A stretch of 64,000 bases of DNA from Campylobacter concisus (lineage in GTDB: Bacteria > Campylobacterota > Campylobacteria > Campylobacterales > Campylobacteraceae): the NCBI RefSeq assembly GCF_003048905.1, contig NZ_PIRO01000001.1, positions 744,001 through 808,000 of the forward strand, written 5' to 3'. The notes beneath the pieces were generated by a model. The model saw only the letters and a list, made by a program, of their open reading frames with translations, ran no database searches and was not told the DNA's origin. Shown one piece after another: positions 46,848 through 55,697 of this stretch. The translations under genes and the position numbers were made by a program. Numbering within the stretch: the stretch's first letter is position 1; each line of letters opens with the position of its first letter.

Positions 46848-47045
46848 TGTAAGATTCAATAAAAGTTGCGAATGAATAAAAGCGATTGAGAAATGCATTA
46901 TGTAAAATCATTGCCCTATTTTCAGTTAAATTGATACTATTTTACTATTTTTTAAAATTAAAAACAAGCTACTAGAAATTCAATAAAAGTTGCGAATAGT
47001 TCAATAAAAGTTGCTAAAATATTATAAAAATTCAATAAAAGTTGC
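46848..47045. repeat. Left transposon end with four TnsB-type sites
   Basis: The 15-bp site TTCAATAAAAGTTGC occurs at 46855-46869, 46979-46993, 47000-47014 and 47031-47045. The first is 109 bp from the rest, and the next two are spaced 21 bp apart. A diverged half-site (GAATAAAAGCGATTG) lies at 46873-46887. Confidence 0.93.
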
Positions 47046-47157
47046 TAAAAAGTTTTAAAGGCGGTATAATACATGTATAGTATTTTAAAAAATATAATTG
47101 AGATATAGAAAACAATTAATTTCACTAGATCCAAAGTAAATTAATAAAAAGGTAGCT

Positions 47158-47802
47158 ATGTCAGTACGAAAAATTCCAAAAAACTATCGCTCATCCACCG
47201 GAATATTTCAGAGTTTGAAAAACAAGTCGCCTATCTCCTATGAATCTTTGCTCGAAAGAGACTTTTACTTACTTTTAGAATTTAATCATGAAGTTCAATC
47301 CTATGAAGAACAACCGCTTACAACACAATATGCCTATAGAAATTCAATTTACAGATATACCCCTGATTGTCTAGTACAATACTATCCAAATTTTAATAAG
47401 CTTCCATGCGTATTTGAAATCAAATTTAGCGAAGAACTTAAAGAAAAGAAAGTTTTTCTAGATGCAAAATTCTTTCAAATTGAACAATATCTGTATGAAA
47501 ATGATATGAATTTTAAAATATTTACAGAACTCGATATAGATCCAATATATCTTGAGAATGCAAAACTAATCTACACATATGCTAATCTTCAGAGCACCAA
47601 TGCGGTCAAAGACACATTTAACTTGTGTAAAAAATATTCAGGAAAAACACTTGCATATATTTTAAACCAAATTAGCGACAATAGACTAAGACAAGCAGAA
47701 TTCATTCCCTATATTTGGTATTTAGTTTTTTCTTCAAAGCTCAAAATAGATATGTATAAGCCTATAAATTTTAATACTCCAATAAGGATCTGCGATGAAT
47801 AA
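47158..47802 (+). CDS. tnsA: TnsA, 5'-end cleaving endonuclease subunit
   Basis: This 214-residue protein is part of the heteromeric TnsAB transposase and nicks the 5' ends, enabling cut-and-paste transposition. It has the TnsA nuclease order: SYESLLERDF (Glu33), YTPDCLVQY (Asp70) and VFEIKFSEE (Glu87/Lys89), a PD-(D/E)XK core. The C-terminal part is a winged-helix-like TnsB contact domain. The start is ATG after AAAGGTAGCT. It overlaps tnsB by 8 bp. It is shorter than Tn7 TnsA (about 270), as in many relatives. Confidence 0.92.
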   Translation: MSVRKIPKNYRSSTGIFQSLKNKSPISYESLLERDFYLLLEFNHEVQSYEEQPLTTQYAYRNSIYRYTPDCLVQYYPNFNKLPCVFEIKFSEELKEKKVFLDAKFFQIEQYLYENDMNFKIFTELDIDPIYLENAKLIYTYANLQSTNAVKDTFNLCKKYSGKTLAYILNQISDNRLRQAEFIPYIWYLVFSSKLKIDMYKPINFNTPIRICDE

Positions 47803-49693
47803 GGTGCAATATGCTATAGGCATGCATATTTTTTATAACAATGTAGAATATATAGTTGTTAGACAAATTAACTTTCAAGAAATCATGGCACAGAATATTT
47901 CAACTGGAGAAAAAGCTATTCTCCCTATTCAAGAAATGACAAAAGAGTCTCAAATTTCCAATCAAGAAGATAATCAACAAGACATCAACCCGTTAGAACT
48001 AAGTTCAAATGACTGGAACGAAGCCAATAAAAGACTAGAAATTATAAAACCTATCTTGGGTGTAGTCACCAATAGAATTAAGGCCATCAAGCAAAGGGCT
48101 GCTGAATATAACTTGCACCCAAGTACAATTTATAGGTGGCTTGAAGCATACAAAAACTCAGGCAATCTTCTAGCTTCTATAGCCCCAAAAAATCAAGCCA
48201 AGGGAGGCAGAGGACGTCTTAGAACAGTTGAAGAGGTGGAATTGATAATTAAAAAAACAATTGAGGAGCTATATCTCTCGAAACAGAAATATTCATCAAA
48301 AAAGACATATATGGCGATAGCCCAAAGATGCAAAAATGCAAAAATTAAGCCGCCTAGCGAAAACACGGTACGCTCCAGAATCCAGTCGCTGTCGGACAAG
48401 GAAGTTCTTAAACGAAGAGAAAGCGCTAGAATGGCCGACAGAAAATATAGAAATACAGATGGTATGTTTCCAGCAGGAAAATATCCGCTTGATTTTATAC
48501 AAATCGACCATACCCCAATGGATATTATTGTTGTAGATGAAGTGTACGGACAGCCTATAGGAAGACCATATTTGACCATAGCGATGGATATTTATAGTAG
48601 AATGGTCATGGGGTTTTTTATAAGCCTAGATGAACCTAGTTATTTTTCAGTCTCACAATGCCTTACACAAGCAATGCTATCAAAAGAGAAATATTTAAGA
48701 AGCCTAGAAGTCGATGGCGAATGGAATATTTGGGGGATTCCTAAAACAATAGGACTCGATAATGCGGCAGAATTTAGAGGAAAGGATTTGCAAAGGGTTT
48801 GTGAGCACTACGGCATAGAGTTAAATTGGAGACCTGTTGCAAGACCGCAGTTTGGTGGTCACATAGAAAGGATTATAGGTACCGCTATGAGAGAAGTACA
48901 CACTCTGCCTGGCACCACTTTTTCAAATATTCAGCAAAGAGGAGAATATAAATCCGAAAAATATGCCACTATGACGCTCAAGTCTCTTGAAAAATGGCTT
49001 GCCGAATACATCATAAATGTTTACCACAAACAGATACATAGCGGCATAAATTGTACTCCAGAGCATAAATATGAGATAGGAATATTCGGCGATGGTAAAA
49101 CATCCTTGGGTAGAGGCCTGCCTGAAAGAATTGCTGATGAAGATAAATTTAAAATTTCGCTACTACCTACTATTGAACGCACAATCCAGCAATCTGGAAT
49201 TAAAATAGATAGCATTCAATACTATGCAGATGCCTTAAGAAGATGGATTAGAGCCAAAGATAAAGACAAGAAAGCTAGAAAATTTATTTTCAAAAGAGAC
49301 CTAAGAGATATAAGTACAATTTGGTTCTATGACCCTGAAATAAAGGAGTATTATCCAATTCCTTTTAGGAATATATCCTATCCTCCAATATCAGTCTGGG
49401 ATTTAAGGGCTATCAAAAAATATCTTGACGACAACAATGTAACTGGATACGATGAAGTGACTATCTTTTCGGCATATGAAAAAATGAAACAAATCGAAAA
49501 AGATTCTGCGCAAAAAGTAAAAAGTATAAGAAGGAAGCACTCCGCACAAAAACATAGAGATACGAAAAGGAAATTTGATAATATACCAAAGACCAAATCT
49601 AAGTCAAATGCCTCATCTGATGCTGAAAATGACATATCTTTATCTGATTTATATAAAGATGTTGAGCCTTTCGATGATATAGAGATTTTATAA
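47795..49693 (+). CDS. tnsB: TnsB, DDE transposase
   Basis: This 632-residue transposase binds the end repeats and makes and joins the 3' ends. It has N-terminal helix-turn-helix domains (AEYNLHPSTIYRWLEAY near 103-119). The catalytic triad is Asp238 (IQIDHTP), Asp322 (GLDNAAEF) and Glu358 (GGHIERIIG), a D-D-35-E spacing. A basic C-terminal tail (about 560-632) would contact TnsC. It is the second gene of the tns operon. Confidence 0.95.
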   Translation: MNKVQYAIGMHIFYNNVEYIVVRQINFQEIMAQNISTGEKAILPIQEMTKESQISNQEDNQQDINPLELSSNDWNEANKRLEIIKPILGVVTNRIKAIKQRAAEYNLHPSTIYRWLEAYKNSGNLLASIAPKNQAKGGRGRLRTVEEVELIIKKTIEELYLSKQKYSSKKTYMAIAQRCKNAKIKPPSENTVRSRIQSLSDKEVLKRRESARMADRKYRNTDGMFPAGKYPLDFIQIDHTPMDIIVVDEVYGQPIGRPYLTIAMDIYSRMVMGFFISLDEPSYFSVSQCLTQAMLSKEKYLRSLEVDGEWNIWGIPKTIGLDNAAEFRGKDLQRVCEHYGIELNWRPVARPQFGGHIERIIGTAMREVHTLPGTTFSNIQQRGEYKSEKYATMTLKSLEKWLAEYIINVYHKQIHSGINCTPEHKYEIGIFGDGKTSLGRGLPERIADEDKFKISLLPTIERTIQQSGIKIDSIQYYADALRRWIRAKDKDKKARKFIFKRDLRDISTIWFYDPEIKEYYPIPFRNISYPPISVWDLRAIKKYLDDNNVTGYDEVTIFSAYEKMKQIEKDSAQKVKSIRRKHSAQKHRDTKRKFDNIPKTKSKSNASSDAENDISLSDLYKDVEPFDDIEIL

Positions 49694-49705
49694 AGGCAAC
49701 AACCT

Positions 49706-50599
49706 ATGGAAAACCAACATTTAATTCAACAAGCACAAGATGCATTATTGCTTACAGATGAAGAAAGAATTGCTTTTATGTTAAACGAGAAGTGGTTTTT
49801 ATACCCAATTGCCAAAGAAATTCTAAAAGAATTAGAATTTCATCTTAAGCATCCCAAAAAAAATAGAATGAAAGGCAGGCTTATTGTTGGCGGAACCAAC
49901 AACGGAAAAACGTCTATCGTAAATAAATTTATTAGAAGCCATATGCCATATGATGATGAAAATGTCAAAATAACGCCAGTAGTAGCGGTGAGTGCGCCCG
50001 AAAGCTCCAATCCATCAGACCTATATGGAAGTATTTTACACAAGCTAGGGGTCCCATATAAAAACACAGACAGAGCTACAAAAAAGAAAGAAAAGGTTGA
50101 GGGAATATTTTTACTATGTCGCACTAATATGCTTATAATCGATGAAATACACAATATTATAGTGGCACCCGTACAAAAACAAAAAGCCTTTATGGTGGCA
50201 TTAAAAAATCTTAGCAACGAGTTAATGATACCCATCATATTGGTAGGCACTGCCGATGCACTACATGCTATAAATACAGATTCGCAAATAAGTAATCGAT
50301 TTCCGCCACTGGTTGTACCAAAATGGAAATACGATAGATCTTTTTTATCCTTACTGGCAAGCATAGAAAAAACTCTCCCTCTAAGAAAACAATCAAATAT
50401 GGCCACCTCAAAAGAGATATCAAATTATATTTTAGACTACTCTGAAGGGTATATAGGAGAAATTATAGATTTAATAAACTTAGCTGCTCAATATGCCATA
50501 GAACAAAAAATTGAAAGCATTACCATGGAAACACTTAAAAAATCTAATTTTGTGCGCCCTTCTATGAGAAAAAATATTACTGATTTTATAGAAATATGA
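49706..50599 (+). CDS. tnsC: TnsC, AAA+ ATPase regulator
   Basis: This 297-residue AAA+ ATPase forms the bridge between target selector and transposase. Walker A GGTNNGKT is at 62-69 and Walker B MLIIDEIHN at 142-150, and a sensor region with GTADALHAI follows. It is short, like TniB/TnsC of Tn5053- and CAST-type elements and unlike the longer TnsC of Tn7. It ends 4 bases into tniQ. Confidence 0.93.
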   Translation: MENQHLIQQAQDALLLTDEERIAFMLNEKWFLYPIAKEILKELEFHLKHPKKNRMKGRLIVGGTNNGKTSIVNKFIRSHMPYDDENVKITPVVAVSAPESSNPSDLYGSILHKLGVPYKNTDRATKKKEKVEGIFLLCRTNMLIIDEIHNIIVAPVQKQKAFMVALKNLSNELMIPIILVGTADALHAINTDSQISNRFPPLVVPKWKYDRSFLSLLASIEKTLPLRKQSNMATSKEISNYILDYSEGYIGEIIDLINLAAQYAIEQKIESITMETLKKSNFVRPSMRKNITDFIEI

Positions 50600-51561
50600 T
50601 AAGCCATGTTACTAGATTTATAAATTTAAACGATAGGGACTTTGTGATTCATCCAAAGCCTCAAGACGACGAATTACTATCGTCATGGCTAGTAAGAGTA
50701 GCTCTAGCAAACGATGCAGCAGCTACATCTTTTACTAACATGCATTTTAGAGAATATGCAAGAAATATTATCTGGCAAAGGGATTTGGATATATGGTGTC
50801 CTCAAGATCTTATGAAGCGACTCTCGGAAAAAAGTCATTTATCAAAGGAGCAAATTCTAGATATGACATTAAAAAGCTATGAAGGAAAACTACAAGAACA
50901 TATTAATGGTAGAACCAGAACTCGCTTTGTACAGCCCCTTGGGAACTATTGCCATATAAAAAGAAATGGCGGATTAAGATTTTGTCCCAAATGCCTAAAG
51001 GAGGATATAGTACCCTACTTTAGAAAGACATGGAGACTTTCTTTTTATACAGCATGTATCAAGCACGACTGTTTTCTGCACAGCAGATGTCCTACATGTG
51101 GCTCTCCACTAGTAATTTATAAGCATTACAACGAAAGAGACTTTACTTTTTGCTATAAATGTGGCACCGATCTTAAAACGGCACCTGCTCATACTATAAA
51201 TAAACTTTCTTACGGGCTTAAAGCAGTAGAATGTTTGCTACAAATACTAAGTGAGGGCTACGGTATAAAATTCGGAAAAAAAGTAGCGTCAATCGATTTT
51301 TTTCATTTTTTAAAACAGATTAATAAAATGATTTATTTATGGAGAAAAACAGATGGCGTATTTGAGCACGAAATATTAGGAGATGTCATAAAATTTAATA
51401 CTACAACTAAAAATAAATGCTATGAGGACTTTATAACCATAGAAGAACAGTATCTACTGTATTCCGGCTCTTGTTTTTTGATTCAATCAGATTCAAATTT
51501 TAAAGATTTTATTCAAAATAATCACATATTGCAGTGCCATATATATAAAGATTTTAGATAA
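50596..51561 (+). CDS. tniQ: TniQ/TnsD target-selector protein
   Basis: This 321-residue zinc-finger protein is expected to recognise the attachment site. The N-terminal TniQ domain (HPKPQDDELLSSWLVRVA) is followed by Cys pairs Cys130/Cys133, His157/Cys159 or Cys154/His157, Cys165/Cys168 and Cys186/Cys189, enough for two zinc sites. It is much shorter than Tn7 TnsD (about 508), with only about 130 residues after the fingers for DNA reading. As the sole TniQ in an element sitting in comM, it probably directs insertion there (inference). Confidence 0.9.
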   Translation: MISHVTRFINLNDRDFVIHPKPQDDELLSSWLVRVALANDAAATSFTNMHFREYARNIIWQRDLDIWCPQDLMKRLSEKSHLSKEQILDMTLKSYEGKLQEHINGRTRTRFVQPLGNYCHIKRNGGLRFCPKCLKEDIVPYFRKTWRLSFYTACIKHDCFLHSRCPTCGSPLVIYKHYNERDFTFCYKCGTDLKTAPAHTINKLSYGLKAVECLLQILSEGYGIKFGKKVASIDFFHFLKQINKMIYLWRKTDGVFEHEILGDVIKFNTTTKNKCYEDFITIEEQYLLYSGSCFLIQSDSNFKDFIQNNHILQCHIYKDFR

Positions 51562-51763
51562 AAATAGGTATTTGAATATAAAGATATAATTACCATTAAA
51601 CCTATTTAAAAAGCCACAGTAATCCGCCCCCTGCTTGATATTAACTTCTTTACATAGATATTTAATTATTATTCCACATCAAGTTTATTTAAAAATTATT
51701 GCACTACAATTCTTTTTGATATTTTGATATAAAAAATCATAATTATATCTAAAAGGATTTCAA

Positions 51764-53620
51764 ATGAGATTAGCTATCAGTCTGGCTGCGGCTACGATGG
51801 TACTATTTGCAAACGGCGCAAATCCCGACGTTATAAAGCCGATAAAGGATTTTACGCCTCCGCCGCCTTATACGCCAAACATCGCTCAAAGCGCGTTTCC
51901 CGAAAATCAATTCAACCGCGTGCCAAGGGATGATTATTTTTTTGTGACGGATTTGCTCGATAATTCGATGGACAAATTTCACGTCGCGGGCGGATTTTAC
52001 GGCAGGACGTTTTATAGTTCGGGACTTTTTAAATACCGCGGTGCAAATTTCTATACGATTTTAAACGCGAACTTTTCTAAAGCCAATCGCTACAAAGACG
52101 GTGGCGGCAGGGAATGGAACTACGGCTACGCCAGGCAGGGGCAAAGCGCGGTCGTGGGTTTCGTGCCTAGTGAGCTAAGTGAGTTTAGATTTACGCTAGT
52201 GCACGATAATATTGACGACGACAAGCAGCCTCACCATACTGCCGACTCGATAAAGACGCAACGATATATCGGTAAGTTTAACGCCAGGCTAGGTAAAGAG
52301 GATTTATCTAATACGTTAAATTTTGAAATAGCATTACGCGACGTGAGCAGAAGAAACGACAATTATCATTTGCGCCGCGCAGACCCTTCTAATATGGTAA
52401 AGGTAGAAGTAGATAGAAAGATTATAGATACGGAGCTAAAATACGATGTTGATTTTTCAAACTGGCACAATGTGGTCGGTACAGGATATCAGCACGATAA
52501 TCATGAGGGCAAAAGATATCGTAAAATAGGCAATTATTGGGTTTTAAACGGCTTTAGGTTTGCAGACGTAACGAATAAAAAAACGAGAGTTTTTGATACG
52601 CTAAGCTATAAATTTACTGACGCGCACAAGCTCAGCCTAGCTCTAAACTACGACTGGATGAAGTCGAATTTAAATGATTTAAATACGGTTTATAACGGAG
52701 CAAGCGCGATAAATACCGTCGCTAAGCTTATTAAACAAATTTACGGCAAAGACTTTGACGGCAACATAAAACAGAATGGCTTAAGCGCTAGCCTAAAATA
52801 CGACTTCACGCCCAATAAGCAAGATAATTACTATGTGGCTATAGAAAGTCTTTATCGTATGCCGAGCAATATGGAACGCTTTAGCAGTCTCTATGGGCCG
52901 ACTACTAGAGGCTGGATCAGCAATCCGTTTATTAAGCCCGAGCGCCACAACCGCGTAAATTTGGGCTTTACCTATAAGAGCGAATTTTATAAAGAATACA
53001 TGAGCTCGCGTCAGGGCGAGGATAGCTTTAGTCTGGGCGGATACTTTATCGCAGACGACGCGCAGGATCTAGTTATCTACGATCGTCGCCACTCGGCCGC
53101 TGCCGCGCCGATGAATAAAAACGCCGTCATCACGCGCAACGTTGATGCTAGGATTTACAGCGTAAATTTGCGCGGGGAGTATAATTTCGCGCGAAATTTC
53201 GGGCTAAAAACTTCGTTATTTTACAACTACGGACAAAACAAAACCGACGGCAGACCGCTCTATCAGATCCGCCCGTTTGAGGCAAATTTGGCCTTTGATT
53301 ACAAGGACTACGCGAGCTTTGGCAGCTACAATATCGGCACGGCGGTGCGCTACGTAGCAAAGCAAAATAGAGGAGATTTCGATAAAGCCACCGGCTTTGG
53401 CATCGACAAGCGTGAAGCGGCTAAGAGCTTTACGACGATGGACGTTTACGGCGGATTTGAGTTTAAAAACAGCTGGGGCGTGAGGCTTGGCGTGACGAAT
53501 ATCTTTGATAAAGATTACGCCGAGTTTATCAGCGGCGAGCACGTAGGAGCGTTAGATCCTGATCCTGTGGTGCGCGCGCCGGGGAGGGCGGTGTTTGTCA
53601 GCTTCCACTCTAGTTTTTAA
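51764..53620 (+). CDS. TonB-dependent-receptor-type outer-membrane barrel without a clear plug
   Basis: This 618-residue protein has a signal peptide (MRLAISLAAATMVLFANG). From about residue 75 it shows alternating amphipathic strands up to a terminal Phe (VSFHSSF), as in 22-strand TonB-dependent barrels. The segment YRMPSNMERFSSLYGPTTRGW...NPFIKPERHN resembles copper-type receptors (NosA/OprC). Only about 55 residues lie between signal and barrel, too few for the usual 130-150-residue plug, and no plug motif is visible. The 3' half is clearly richer in G and C than its neighbours. It is the first gene of the cargo operon. The substrate is unknown. Confidence 0.82.
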   Translation: MRLAISLAAATMVLFANGANPDVIKPIKDFTPPPPYTPNIAQSAFPENQFNRVPRDDYFFVTDLLDNSMDKFHVAGGFYGRTFYSSGLFKYRGANFYTILNANFSKANRYKDGGGREWNYGYARQGQSAVVGFVPSELSEFRFTLVHDNIDDDKQPHHTADSIKTQRYIGKFNARLGKEDLSNTLNFEIALRDVSRRNDNYHLRRADPSNMVKVEVDRKIIDTELKYDVDFSNWHNVVGTGYQHDNHEGKRYRKIGNYWVLNGFRFADVTNKKTRVFDTLSYKFTDAHKLSLALNYDWMKSNLNDLNTVYNGASAINTVAKLIKQIYGKDFDGNIKQNGLSASLKYDFTPNKQDNYYVAIESLYRMPSNMERFSSLYGPTTRGWISNPFIKPERHNRVNLGFTYKSEFYKEYMSSRQGEDSFSLGGYFIADDAQDLVIYDRRHSAAAAPMNKNAVITRNVDARIYSVNLRGEYNFARNFGLKTSLFYNYGQNKTDGRPLYQIRPFEANLAFDYKDYASFGSYNIGTAVRYVAKQNRGDFDKATGFGIDKREAAKSFTTMDVYGGFEFKNSWGVRLGVTNIFDKDYAEFISGEHVGALDPDPVVRAPGRAVFVSFHSSF

Positions 53621-53652
53621 AGACAACTATCTGTATAGCAAGGAGATACAAT

Positions 53653-54615
53653 ATGAATAGACGAGGTTTTTTAGGATTTGGCGCGGCGATTGGTGCTACA
53701 GCTCTTGCGCCGAGCCTTTTTGCGAAGGAAAATTTCACGATGTGGGGCGCGCCGGCAATCCCTAGCGTTATAATGGCCGTAGCAAGCCTACAAGGCGAGC
53801 TAGCAAAGACTCATGACGTGAGGTTACGCATTTGGAATAGTACGGATCAACTCCGAGCAGGCGTAGCCAATGGAGAAATAAAAATTACTATGGCGCCATC
53901 AAACGTGGGAGCAAACATGCGAAATCACGGCTTAAATTTAGCTATGCTAAATTTGCTTAGCCTTGGTACGATACAAGCCATGGTAAAAGATGAGAATATA
54001 AAAACTTTTGAAGATTTTATCGGCAAAAAATTAATAATTCCTTTTAAGGGCGATATGCCTGATTTGGTTCTGCGAGCGCTTTGTAAAAAACGAGGAATAG
54101 ATATTTCCAAAATAGACATTACGTATACGCAGACGCCACCGGAAGCTGCAGGATTATTTCTACAAAAAGATTATGATATTTTAATCGCCCCTCAACCTCT
54201 TCCGGCAGCAACCATACTGCGCGGGAAGAAAATAGGGGTAGCAGTACATTATGGAGTAGATATTCCTAAGGTATGGGGAGAAAGCTTTAATACCAAGCCG
54301 TACATTCCGATGGCGGGCATTATAGTCGACGTAGATTTTTATAAAGCAAATTTGCCTCTATTTGATACGCTTCATAGCGACTTAACTAACGCTCTATCTT
54401 GGATCAAAGATAATAAGCAAAGTGCTGCCAAAATAGGAGCCGAATATCTACCGGTTCCAGAGCCGGCACTGGTTAATGCATTTGATAGGGCAAATTTGAC
54501 GGTAACAAAAGCTCGCGATATGCAAGATGAGATAATGTCATTTTTTGAAACTATTTTTGAGTTTAATCCAAAGCTTTTGGGCGGTAAGATGCCCGACAAG
54601 AGTTTGTTTCTATAA
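53653..54615 (+). CDS. Tat-exported NMT1/SsuA-like periplasmic binding protein
   Basis: This 320-residue protein has a twin-arginine signal (MNRRGFLGFGAAIGA, cleavage after LFA). The mature part has the NMT1/SsuA/TauA-like periplasmic binding fold (IKTFEDFIGKKLIIP, then DLVLRALCKKRGID). Tat export suggests folding, perhaps with a cofactor or metal, before transport. It has no SsuB/SsuC-type partner here; the only ABC permease in the operon is of FecCD type, so it may deliver a ligand to that system or act as a chaperone. It lies 32 bp after the barrel gene. Confidence 0.8.
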   Translation: MNRRGFLGFGAAIGATALAPSLFAKENFTMWGAPAIPSVIMAVASLQGELAKTHDVRLRIWNSTDQLRAGVANGEIKITMAPSNVGANMRNHGLNLAMLNLLSLGTIQAMVKDENIKTFEDFIGKKLIIPFKGDMPDLVLRALCKKRGIDISKIDITYTQTPPEAAGLFLQKDYDILIAPQPLPAATILRGKKIGVAVHYGVDIPKVWGESFNTKPYIPMAGIIVDVDFYKANLPLFDTLHSDLTNALSWIKDNKQSAAKIGAEYLPVPEPALVNAFDRANLTVTKARDMQDEIMSFFETIFEFNPKLLGGKMPDKSLFL

Positions 54616-54647
54616 TTAAAGATAAATTTATAAAAAAGGATAATGTC

Positions 54648-55697
54648 ATGTTAAAACATATTTTGTGTTTATTATTTGTTTCTCTAAATATTTCGTTTGC
54701 TATGACAAACGAACAGATTGATGAATTTATATCAAAAAATAGCGTAGATATTCAGACTTTAAATGGAGTCCCAAATAAAGTTTACGCCAGTAATCCACCG
54801 TTACTATTTTTGCTATATGCCGTTGCCCCCGAGAAAGTCAGCGGTATAAATTCTAGTTTCGGCAAAAGAGAAAAGCCGTACCTAAAGGAGAGCATGATTA
54901 ATCAGCCGGTAGTAGGAGGATTTTTCGGACAAGGCAAAATTCCAAATATAGAAATGCTTTTAAAGCTAGATCCTGATTTGATACTGGTAAATTCTGACTC
55001 TAAAAATACTCAAAAGAAATTCAAAGAAACCCTGGGTGGCATAAATAAACCTATGCTGTACTTAAAAGGCTATGAACTAGAAGATTACATTGACTCTCTT
55101 GAGGTTTTGGGCAAAATTTTAGATAAGCAAGATAGAGTAAAAAAGCTAATAGAGTATTCTAAAAAAACCATGGATATTTCAAAAGAGCTTAATGAATATA
55201 TAGTAAAAAACTCGGTTGTTAAGCCTAAAATATACTATGCCGAAGATCCCGACGGACTAGCTACCGAATGCGAGGGCTCATGGCATACTAGGCTTATAGA
55301 GCTAAGCGGTGCCGAAAATGTGCATAAATGCAGCGGAAACCCGGATGCTACGGCTTATGGGCACATCAAAATTAGCTTTGAACAAATAGCCGAATACGAT
55401 CCTGATATTATATTAATTTTCGAGAAGAGCTTTTATGATAAAATCTATGACGATCCTAAATGGCAAATACTAAAAGCCGTAAAAAATAAAAGAGCTTATT
55501 ACTTACCTCGCGAACCGTTTTCTTGGTTTGATCGCCCGCCTTCATTTATGAGATTCATAGGGCTTAAATGGCTTATAAATTTAACTCATCCTGATGTATT
55601 TAAATTCAATATGAATAAGGAAGTTAAGGACTTTTATAAATTATTCCTAGAGGTTGACGTAAGCGACAACCAAGTAAAAGAGCTTATAGGTGAGTAA
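54648..55697 (+). CDS. BtuF/FepB-like periplasmic binding protein of metal-chelate ABC transporter
   Basis: This 349-residue protein has a signal peptide (MLKHILCLLFVSLNISFA). The two lobes fit class III binding proteins for siderophores, heme and B12: NIEMLLKLDPDLILVNS in the first lobe and QIAEYDPDIILIFEKSFYD in the second. The C-terminal segment EPFSWFDRPPSFMRFIGLKWL is shared by many anaerobe iron or metal-chelate systems. It overlaps the permease gene by 8 bp. Confidence 0.88.
   Translation: MLKHILCLLFVSLNISFAMTNEQIDEFISKNSVDIQTLNGVPNKVYASNPPLLFLLYAVAPEKVSGINSSFGKREKPYLKESMINQPVVGGFFGQGKIPNIEMLLKLDPDLILVNSDSKNTQKKFKETLGGINKPMLYLKGYELEDYIDSLEVLGKILDKQDRVKKLIEYSKKTMDISKELNEYIVKNSVVKPKIYYAEDPDGLATECEGSWHTRLIELSGAENVHKCSGNPDATAYGHIKISFEQIAEYDPDIILIFEKSFYDKIYDDPKWQILKAVKNKRAYYLPREPFSWFDRPPSFMRFIGLKWLINLTHPDVFKFNMNKEVKDFYKLFLEVDVSDNQVKELIGE

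Noticed and set aside
46210-46911. Frame read as a complete 233-residue ATPase gene
   Set aside because: The first 21 or so residues lie inside the transposon end; it is only the 3' part of comM joined to transposon sequence.
46855-47045. Possible CRISPR-like repeats
   Set aside because: Repeats are 15 bp, irregularly spaced, in inverted orientation at the other end of the element, and fit transposase sites. No cas genes are present.
47158-51561. CRISPR-associated transposon
   Set aside because: There is a TniQ and short TnsC, but no Cas12k or Cascade genes and no CRISPR array in the element.
51662-51763. Fur box upstream of the receptor gene
   Set aside because: The AT-rich stretch near 51735-51752 has only a partial match to a Fur site; it cannot be separated from general AT-richness by eye.
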